A stretch of 11,009 nucleotides of DNA, from contig DDJQ01000163.1 in assembly GCA_002339125.1 (NCBI GenBank), positions 1 to 11,009 on the forward strand, read 5' to 3'. Source of the stretch: Alteromonadaceae bacterium UBA2620. GTDB taxonomy: Bacteria > Pseudomonadota > Gammaproteobacteria > Enterobacterales > Alteromonadaceae. This document shows positions 6,525 through 11,009 of this stretch, piece after piece. Positions within the stretch are counted from its first letter, which is position 1. Each line of letters starts with the position of its first letter. The notes below the pieces were generated by a model, which had not been told where the DNA came from, did not search any database, and saw only the letters and a program-made list of their open reading frames with translations. Made by a program: the position numbers and the translations under genes.

Positions 6525-7129
6525 GCGTTGGGCTCCGTAATTGTTTGCTGCGGGTATTTAGCGGTGACGGTGCGGTAAAAACTGTATACCGACTCCATCG
6601 ACACCGTTACATCTTTGGATACTGTAAGGACGGGCCCGAAAACCAGCGTTTTCTGTTGATAATCAAGGCCGACACACTGAATGGGAATTCTAGCGGTTTG
6701 TGCAATGTAAAGAAAGCCGCTTTTCCACGGATACACGGCTTTTCGCGTTCCTTCCGGTGCCAGCGCCAGCAGTAACTGTTCTGAACGGCTAATTCGCCCG
6801 GCCACTTCCCCCACTACGCCATGGGCTTTACTTCTGTCCACGGCGATACCACCTAAGCGGCGCATCAGGCCGCCTAAGGGTCCTTCAAACAAGGTATGTT
6901 TGCCTAAAAACGCCACATCCAGACCGAGCGCAAGTTTACACATCACACCAATAATGAAATCCCAGTTAGATGTATGCGGACCAACGGCCAGCACCATTTT
7001 AGGGTGATTAGCCAGGCTGCCTTGCACTGTCCAGCCCAGCTTATCCAGCCACCACCGGCAACATTTACCCCACATGCCAACCGGGTATTGTGGGACTGTT
7101 TCTGGTAATGGCGCTTTGAATGACTGCAT
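6521..7129 (-). CDS. Lysophospholipid-type acyltransferase (PlsC superfamily)
   Basis: A 202-residue protein of the 1-acyl-glycerol-3-phosphate acyltransferase superfamily. The catalytic block is HTSNWD (His52 to Asp57, H-x4-D). The phosphate-binding block LAPEGTRK has Glu126 to Arg129. KHTLFEGPLGGLMRRLGGIAVDR (about 77-99) matches the middle motif of the family. There is no clear transmembrane anchor, though residues 59-75 are hydrophobic and may sit on the membrane face. Members with the HTSNWD form are a compact subgroup whose acyl acceptor is often unknown. The ATG at 7129 is chosen because the in-frame extension up to 7231 would run over the whole divergent promoter region and into the NRDE gene. 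Its stop overlaps the next gene by 4 bases, so the two form a coupled pair, though no metabolic link is obvious. Confidence 0.85.
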   Translation of the reverse strand: MQSFKAPLPETVPQYPVGMWGKCCRWWLDKLGWTVQGSLANHPKMVLAVGPHTSNWDFIIGVMCKLALGLDVAFLGKHTLFEGPLGGLMRRLGGIAVDRSKAHGVVGEVAGRISRSEQLLLALAPEGTRKAVYPWKSGFLYIAQTARIPIQCVGLDYQQKTLVFGPVLTVSKDVTVSMESVYSFYRTVTAKYPQQTITEPNA

Positions 7130-7196
7130 ATTCCGCCACCAATCGGTTATTCTGTTATCGGTAATTGTAACTGCTACGGAGTGCGCCACCAAAGCT

Positions 7197-7970
7197 ATGT
7201 GTATTATTTTTGTTGCCGTTGAACAGCACAAAGACTATCCGCTGATTATTGCTGCTAATCGCGATGAGTTTTATCAGCGCCCTACCCAGCCAAGCCATTG
7301 GTGGGATGCGCCAGAAACAATACTGGCCGGCAAGGATTTACAGGCCGGTGGAAGTTGGATGGGAGTCCACCGTAATGGCGATATTGCTGCATTGACCAAT
7401 ATTCGCAATCCTGCCCGTGAGCAAACTCAAGCTCGCAGCCGAGGTGAGCTGGTGGTCAACTATCTCTCTCGCACCATCAGCGAAGCGCAATTTGAACAGC
7501 AGCTTAGCGACAGTCGCGAAGCCTATAACGGCTATAATTTACTGTACGGCAATGTTACCCGCCTGCAGGTGTATAACAATCACACCAACCATTTTACGCC
7601 GCTGGCTACGGGCTTTCACGGCCTTTCCAACAGTGCACTCAATACGCCCTGGCCAAAAGTAAGGCGCGGCGTAACCAGGTTGCAGGAATACATCAGTTCG
7701 GCGACCACCCTTAACAAGGACGCCCTGTTTAACTTACTTCAGGATAATACCCCGGCTGCGCAACACGAACTGCCGGATACCGGCGTACCGCTTGAATGGG
7801 AGCAGCGCCTGTCGTCTATCTTTATTGCCTCACCAGAATACGGCACGCGCAGTTCTACCCTGCTGCTGATTAATCATCGCCATGAAGTCACCTGGATTGA
7901 GCAGGAATATGAACACGGCAAAAAGGTATCCCCACCCCGTGAGTTTCAGTGGAAAATTGTGCAGGAATAA
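7197..7970 (+). CDS. NRDE family protein (TANGO2/HRG-9-like)
   Basis: A 257-residue protein that begins MCIIFVAV and carries the name-giving Asn-Arg-Asp-Glu motif at residues 21-24 (AANRDEFYQRP). Other family blocks are AGKDLQAGGSWMG, ALTNIRNP, SRGELVVNY, GLSN and, near residues 215-225, YGTRSSTLLLI. Length and motif order match full-length family members. The start at ATG 7197 places Cys as residue 2, as in the family; an upstream in-frame ATG at 7074 would overlap the divergent acyltransferase gene and is rejected. The fold resembles N-terminal nucleophile hydrolases. Animal relatives (TANGO2/HRG-9) are implicated in heme trafficking and lipid metabolism; the bacterial role is not established. 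The ribosome-binding site is poor (GGAG 15 bases upstream). It shares a 67-base divergent region with the acyltransferase gene, where I see no strong promoter. Confidence 0.85.
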   Translation: MCIIFVAVEQHKDYPLIIAANRDEFYQRPTQPSHWWDAPETILAGKDLQAGGSWMGVHRNGDIAALTNIRNPAREQTQARSRGELVVNYLSRTISEAQFEQQLSDSREAYNGYNLLYGNVTRLQVYNNHTNHFTPLATGFHGLSNSALNTPWPKVRRGVTRLQEYISSATTLNKDALFNLLQDNTPAAQHELPDTGVPLEWEQRLSSIFIASPEYGTRSSTLLLINHRHEVTWIEQEYEHGKKVSPPREFQWKIVQE

Positions 7971-8073
7971 GCGCTTTTCTATTCGAATTTGCAGCAGTTG
8001 ATGGCATAATGCGCAGCCCGACTGGTTAACTCCCGTGCCAGCGGAAGATGATGAAGTGGTCTGACTGACAACA

Positions 8074-8090
8074 GTGTTGAGCAACAACAC
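8074..8090. repeat. Inverted repeat upstream of the aminotransferase promoter
   Basis: GTGTTG and CAACAC are perfect 6-bp arms separated by AGCAA. The dyad centre lies about 29 bases upstream of the proposed -35 of the aminotransferase gene, a suitable place for an operator. There is no T-run, so it is not an obvious terminator for the NRDE gene. It does not match a TyrR box. Confidence 0.3.
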
Positions 8091-8110
8091 ACGACCACCG
8101 TTGTTTGAGT

Positions 8111-8139
8111 TTGTGAAAGCCCAGGACTGTTCATAAACT
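8111..8139 (+). promoter_or_regulatory. Candidate sigma70 promoter of the aminotransferase gene
   Basis: TTGTGA (8111-8116) and TAAACT (8134-8139) are 17 bases apart, each matching four of six consensus bases. Transcription would begin near 8146, giving a leader of about 30 bases that holds the GAGG ribosome-binding site (8165-8168). Confidence 0.45.
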
Positions 8140-8175
8140 TAGTAAACCGATTCCTGTACATTTAGAGGACATAAC

Positions 8176-9372
8176 GTGTTTGAAGTGCTACCCCAACTTG
8201 CCCCGGATCCGATTCTTGGTTTGTCTGCTGCGTTTAAGCAAGATACTAACCCTAATAAAATTGACTTAGGTGTTGGCGTTTATAAAGACGAGCAAGGCAA
8301 CACCCCTATTTTATCTGCGGTAGCCAAAGCGCAAACCATCTTACTTGAGCGCGAAAAGTCAAAAACCTATATAACCCCACAGGGTGTACAGGGTTTTATC
8401 GACGGCATGCTGGGCCTGATCCTGGGTGAAAAGAGCCCGGTATTAATGGCCGATCGCGTAGCCGCGGTGCAAGCGCCTGGTGGTTGCGGTTCATTACGCA
8501 TTCTTGCCGAGTTGCTGACTCGCGTAAATAAAGACACTAAAGTGTGGATCAGCGATCCGACCTGGGCTAACCATATCCCGTTAATGGGCAATGCAGGTTT
8601 GAGTCTGGAAACTTACCCCTACTTCGATAAGGCCACTGCTTCGATTCGCTTTGACGCAATGATGGACACTCTGCGCAAAGTTAAAAAAGGCGACGTGGTA
8701 TTACTGCACGGCTGCTGCCACAACCCAACCGGTGCCGACCTCACCAAAGAGCAATGGCAACAAGTGGTTGAAGTAGCTAAAGAACGTGAATTCCTGCCGT
8801 TCGTAGACCTGGCTTATCAGGGCTTTGGTGATGGCCTGGAAGAAGATGCCTACGGTGTTCGTCTGCTGTGTGAAAACCTGCCGGAAGTGATCATCGCCGC
8901 CTCGTGCAGCAAAAACTTCGGTCTGTACCGTGAACGTGTCGGCTTAGCGGCAATTGTTACCGCAGACAGCGCGACTAAGAAAATCGCCCAGGCGCAAATT
9001 CAGTCGGTTGCCCGTGGTATGTACTCTATGCCACCAAGCTACGGCGGTGCTCTGGTAGACATCATCTTATCCGACGTTGCCCTTAAGCAAGAGTGGGAAA
9101 CCGAAGTTAACGAGATGCGTAACCGCATGTCTACCCTGCGTAGCCTGTTAGTTGAAAAACTGACCGCTAATGGCGCACAAAAAGATTTCAGCTTTGTAAA
9201 CAATCAGAAAGGTATGTTTTCGTTCCTGTGTATCACCCCAGAACAAGTACAGAAAATGCGTAATGAGCACAGCGTTTACTTTGTTGATTCTAGCCGCGTT
9301 AACGTAGCGGGTATCAGCCAGGCTAACATCGACGATTTGGCCAAAGCAATGGTAGCTGTGATTAACAGCTAA
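8176..9372 (+). CDS. Aspartate/aromatic amino acid aminotransferase, class I
   Basis: A 398-residue class I aminotransferase, the same length as E. coli AspC and TyrB. It transfers the amino group of aspartate or aromatic amino acids to 2-oxoglutarate in the cytoplasm. The sequence shows DLGVGVYKDEQGNTP near the N-terminus, the APGGCGSLR cofactor loop (100-108), Trp130, and HNPTG with Asn183. Asp211 and Tyr214 lie in VDLAYQGFG, the Schiff-base Lys246 is in SCSKNFGLYRERVG, and substrate-carboxylate Arg374 is in SSRVNVAGI. All residues expected for activity are present. AspC-type and TyrB-type substrate range cannot be separated confidently. The GTG start at 8176 is supported by GAGG seven bases upstream and by the family N-terminus (FEVLPQLAPDPILGL). 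It is monocistronic: its own promoter precedes it and a strong terminator follows. Confidence 0.93.
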   Translation: MFEVLPQLAPDPILGLSAAFKQDTNPNKIDLGVGVYKDEQGNTPILSAVAKAQTILLEREKSKTYITPQGVQGFIDGMLGLILGEKSPVLMADRVAAVQAPGGCGSLRILAELLTRVNKDTKVWISDPTWANHIPLMGNAGLSLETYPYFDKATASIRFDAMMDTLRKVKKGDVVLLHGCCHNPTGADLTKEQWQQVVEVAKEREFLPFVDLAYQGFGDGLEEDAYGVRLLCENLPEVIIAASCSKNFGLYRERVGLAAIVTADSATKKIAQAQIQSVARGMYSMPPSYGGALVDIILSDVALKQEWETEVNEMRNRMSTLRSLLVEKLTANGAQKDFSFVNNQKGMFSFLCITPEQVQKMRNEHSVYFVDSSRVNVAGISQANIDDLAKAMVAVINS

Positions 9373-9394
9373 TCAAGCTGCTAAACGGTATTAC

Positions 9395-9428
9395 AAAAAA
9401 GCCCTGGCTTCTCAGTCAGGGCTTTTTT
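9395..9428. terminator. Strong bidirectional rho-independent terminator
   Basis: A perfect 12-bp dyad, AAAAAAGCCCTG pairing with CAGGGCTTTTTT, encloses a 10-base loop. The six T's after the GC stem terminate the aminotransferase transcript 22 bases past its stop. The six A's on the other side make it work equally on the minus strand, shielding the aminotransferase from the accessory region to the right. Confidence 0.9.
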
Positions 9429-9437
9429 ATGTGACCG

Positions 9438-9450
9438 GTCGCGAAGCGAC
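9438..9450. repeat. Small perfect palindrome left of the transposase module
   Basis: GTCGC and GCGAC flank GAA, giving a compact GC-rich 5-bp hairpin. It is followed by a near direct repeat of TAAATCTCG (9459-9467 and 9471-9479). Its form resembles a REP-type hairpin, but no second copy occurs in this window. Confidence 0.3.
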
Positions 9451-9478
9451 AGAACATTAAATCTCGAGAATAAATCTC

Positions 9479-9553
9479 GGACAGTCACTCACCATCCAAG
9501 TACAGAAAGCTAGCAGAAAGCTAGCAGAAAGCTAGGACAGTCGTTTTCCATCC
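9479..9553. repeat. Two diverged 19-bp direct repeats, GGACAGTC-N5-CCATCC
   Basis: The first copy is 9479-9497 and the second 9535-9553. Both read GGACAGTC, five variable bases, then CCATCC, and both are soon followed by TACAG. They lie upstream of the transposase gene. Their GGACAG core reappears in inverted orientation (as CTGTCC) in the array right of the gene, so they are candidate recognition sites for the transposase. Confidence 0.55.
9503..9535. repeat. Three exact tandem copies of an 11-bp unit
   Basis: CAGAAAGCTAG is repeated three times without a mismatch (9503-9513, 9514-9524, 9525-9535). The unit contains CTAG, and the array sits exactly between the two GGACAGTC repeats. It is probably a slippage-prone microsatellite; three copies of 11 bp give no coding or CRISPR-like pattern. 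Confidence 0.85.
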
Positions 9554-9623
9554 CTATATACAGTTGGTATTTATCTCAACTACAGCACAATAGATATACC
9601 CGTTGCTTCGCTTGGATAAATGG

Positions 9624-10574
9624 ATGCCCAGACCTCGTAAATGCCTGATTAGTCTCTCTGATACGCCCTACTACCACTGCGTTTCTCGATGTGTACGTCG
9701 TGCTTATCTCTGTGGCGAAGATAAAGTTTCAGGAAGAAGCTACGAGCATCGTCGTCAATGGCTCGAAGACCGCTTGATGTTGTTGGCTGAAGTATTTTGT
9801 GTGGATGTCTGCGCATTTGCGATAATGAGCAATCATACACATGTGGTCTTGCGTATAAACAAGCAGAAAGCCGATGCCTTATCGACTACAGAAATAATCC
9901 AGCGATGGCATAAAATGTTTAAAGGGATGTTGTTATCTCAACGATTTCTTGATCCTGAGCAAGGTAAAAGTTTAACAGAGGCTGAAACCGCTACCGTAAT
10001 TGCAGTTGCAGAAGTCTATCGACGTCGCCTTTATGATATTAGCTGGTTCATGCGTTTACTCAATGAATATATTGCAAGGCAGGCCAATAAAGAAGATGAC
10101 TGCACCGGGCATTTCTGGGAAGGGCGTTTCAAATCACAAGCTTTGTTAGACGACGCTGCATTAGCGGCTTGTATGGTCTATGTTGATTTGAATCCGATTC
10201 GAGCGGGTATTTCGAAAACGCCTGAGACTTCAAACCATACCAGCATTCAACAACGTATCAATGCGGCTAAATTCAACAAACAACCTAAACTACTTTTCCC
10301 CTTTACAGGTAATATCAGAGCCAATATGCCCGATGGTTTACCCTTTCAACTTCAGGATTACCTGGCACTAGTGGAATTCTCAGGTCGGCATTATCATCCG
10401 CAAAAGCGAGGGAAAATTGAAGATACCGCTTCCCCTATCCTTACCAGGACAGGATTAGAACTGGCTGACTGGCAAACCATGATATCGGGCATAGAAACAG
10501 AATTTCATACTTCTATTAGCATCGAAAAGTTAAATCGAATTCTCGGTAGAAAGAACAAGTACAATTCGGCTTAG
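9624..10574 (+). CDS. REP-associated Y1 (HUH) transposase, RAYT-type
   Basis: A 316-residue transposase of the IS200-like Y1 superfamily (PF01797). The N-terminus DTPYYHCVSRCVRRAYLCGED, about residues 13-33, is typical of the long RAYT group often annotated as plain transposase. IMSNHTHVVL holds the metal-binding HUH pair His71 and His73. A W-rich stretch GHFWEGRFKSQAL (162-174) precedes MVYVDLNPIRAG. By position, Tyr186 there corresponds to the nucleophile tyrosine of Y1 enzymes; that assignment is inference. These enzymes cut and rejoin single-stranded DNA at hairpins. The ORF is full length with no frameshift, so it is probably functional. The ATG at 9624 is preferred because it gives the usual MPRPRK opening; the in-frame TTG at 9603 adds seven unlikely residues. 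Codons look more AT-rich than in the neighbouring genes, consistent with acquisition. Candidate target repeats lie on both sides. Confidence 0.85.
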   Translation: MPRPRKCLISLSDTPYYHCVSRCVRRAYLCGEDKVSGRSYEHRRQWLEDRLMLLAEVFCVDVCAFAIMSNHTHVVLRINKQKADALSTTEIIQRWHKMFKGMLLSQRFLDPEQGKSLTEAETATVIAVAEVYRRRLYDISWFMRLLNEYIARQANKEDDCTGHFWEGRFKSQALLDDAALAACMVYVDLNPIRAGISKTPETSNHTSIQQRINAAKFNKQPKLLFPFTGNIRANMPDGLPFQLQDYLALVEFSGRHYHPQKRGKIEDTASPILTRTGLELADWQTMISGIETEFHTSISIEKLNRILGRKNKYNSA

Positions 10575-10606
10575 ACTGAAAGCTTTTCTTACACTAAATC
10601 AAATCT

Positions 10607-10750
10607 CTACTTTTCAAGACTACCTGGCCTATCAGAAGCCATAAATAGACCCGTATCATCCATCTCATATGAAGTTGTTGGAATAGCTATCGATAAGCCT
10701 ATCCCATTTGCAAACCCAATAGCATTTTTTAAGGACCGATAAGAAAACAC
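10607..10750 (-). pseudogene. Unrecognised 47-codon open frame, possibly a gene remnant
   Basis: Between the transposase stop and the 40-bp array the minus strand carries an open frame ending in TAG at 10609-10607. Its composition looks protein-like: it contains NAIGFANGIGLSIAIPTTSY and, near the end, MASDRPGSLEK. A GTG at 10750-10748 could start it, but no proper ribosome-binding spacing exists. The frame is open only back to the TAA/TGA pair a little further upstream. I do not recognise the sequence. It may be the 3' end of a gene whose front was lost when the repeats or insertion sequence arrived, or a chance frame. Confidence 0.25.
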
Positions 10751-10792
10751 CCCCGAATAATCGAATCATTACGCGTTTTTATTTTAAATGCC

Positions 10793-10872
10793 TGTCCAAG
10801 TTTTGAGTTAGTGCCTGTCCAAGTTTTGGACATGTCCAAGTTTTGAGTTAGTGCCTGTCCAAGTTTTGGACA
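10793..10872. repeat. Exact 2 x 40-bp tandem repeat with internal hairpins
   Basis: Copy one is 10793-10832 and copy two 10833-10872, identical throughout. Each unit has TGTCCAAGTTTTGAGTTAGT, then GCC, then the perfect hairpin TGTCCAAGTTTTGGACA (10816-10832 and 10856-10872; 7-bp stem, GTT loop). At the junction the 14-base palindrome TTGGACATGTCCAA forms. TGTCCAAGTTTTG therefore occurs four times in 80 bases. The CTGTCC core is the reverse complement of the GGACAG repeats left of the transposase gene, so these look like REP-like target sites. Confidence 0.8.
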
Positions 10873-11009
10873 TCGGTAGACCGTATTCCAGAGACCAAAT
10901 TCAGATGGCAAATCCCGCCACTGAATGCCGGTACGCATTCGGTAAAGTATGCCCTCCAGGGGATTTCGGTGCTCATATTTGTTATAGACTCTGCCACTCT
11001 CCTTTAGCA
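10873..11009 (-). pseudogene. IS5-family transposase fragment, broken at the repeat array
   Basis: Read on the minus strand from the right edge, the frame encodes a stretch ending NPLEGILYRMRTGIQWRDLP, then SEFGLWNTVYR. This is the N-terminal DUF4096 domain (PF13340) of IS5-family DDE transposases. The gene begins beyond base 11009, so the apparent ATG at 10938 is internal. Homology stops at the Arg codon 10875-10873. The next bases are the 40-bp repeats, and the frame runs through them as nonsense (CPKLGQALTQ and similar) to a stop at 10731-10729. The catalytic DDE region is missing from this side, so the copy cannot be active unless the rest lies elsewhere. No remainder of the gene was found left of the RAYT gene. 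Confidence 0.7.

Larger units (their letters stand above)
9479..10872. mobile_element. Candidate RAYT/REP module (transposase gene flanked by inverted repeats)
   Basis: This stretch starts at the first GGACAGTC repeat and ends at the last base of the 2 x 40-bp array. Both flanks contain GGACAG reading toward the transposase gene, on the plus strand at left and the minus strand at right. That is the layout of a RAYT gene with its associated repeats. No target-site duplication or classical terminal inverted repeats were found, as expected for single-strand Y1 elements, so the exact ends are uncertain. Confidence 0.45.

Noticed and set aside
7074..7196. In-frame upstream extension of the NRDE gene from ATG 7074
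   Set aside because: It would overlap the divergent acyltransferase gene and hide the conserved MC start of the family; the ATG at 7197 fits the family N-terminus.
7130..7231. Upstream extension of the acyltransferase to 7231
   Set aside because: It would cover the whole divergent promoter region and the NRDE start, and the added residues do not resemble the family.
7830..8161. Minus-strand frames across the NRDE gene end and the aminotransferase leader
   Set aside because: No ribosome-binding site or family motif, and they overlap a good plus-strand promoter and gene end.
10793..10872. CRISPR array
   Set aside because: The two 40-bp units are directly adjacent with no unique spacers, contain their own palindromes, and no cas genes are nearby.
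10729..10938. A free-standing 69-codon gene on the minus strand
   Set aside because: Its first third is an internal piece of an IS5-family transposase and the rest is translated 40-bp repeat, so it is a chimeric artefact.

Overview
The window looks like a chromosomal segment from a marine-type gammaproteobacterium, probably Alteromonadales. That placement is an inference from the gene repertoire: a rhombosortase, a large S9 lipoprotein peptidase, a periplasmic glutathione peroxidase, a short cystathionine gamma-synthase-family enzyme and an AspC/TyrB-type aminotransferase, all with moderate GC and dense packing. No rRNA, tRNA or CRISPR array was seen.

Left part (1-4234): a minus-strand pair encodes an ECI2-like crotonase followed 14 bases later by gamma-glutamyltransferase, which runs off the left edge. 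Diverging from it is a rhombosortase (rrtA). Converging on rrtA is an 826-residue S9 prolyl-oligopeptidase-family lipoprotein with its own promoter, so this end leans toward envelope proteolysis and peptide or glutathione turnover.

Middle (4411-9428): a secreted Cys-type glutathione peroxidase is followed by a 332-base gap. The gap holds two hairpin terminators and, on the minus strand, a ribosome-binding site plus 10-codon ORF that ends upstream of its own terminator; this may be a tiny peptide or small-RNA gene. Then come a minus-strand pair coupled by a 4-base GTGA overlap (lysophospholipid-type acyltransferase, then a Cys/Met-metabolism PLP enzyme), a divergent NRDE/TANGO2-family protein, and a class I aspartate/aromatic aminotransferase ending in a strong symmetrical terminator.

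Right part (9429-11009) is accessory DNA. A complete Y1/HUH transposase of the REP-associated (RAYT) kind is flanked by short repeats that share GGACAG and point toward the gene from both sides. On the left are two diverged 19-bp copies plus an 11-bp tandem triplicate. On the right is an exact 2 x 40-bp tandem repeat containing perfect hairpins. The right array abuts the broken end of an IS5-family transposase gene that continues past the window edge. This RAYT/repeat module and the tiny minus-strand gene are the parts most worth following up; the rest is ordinary housekeeping or envelope metabolism.
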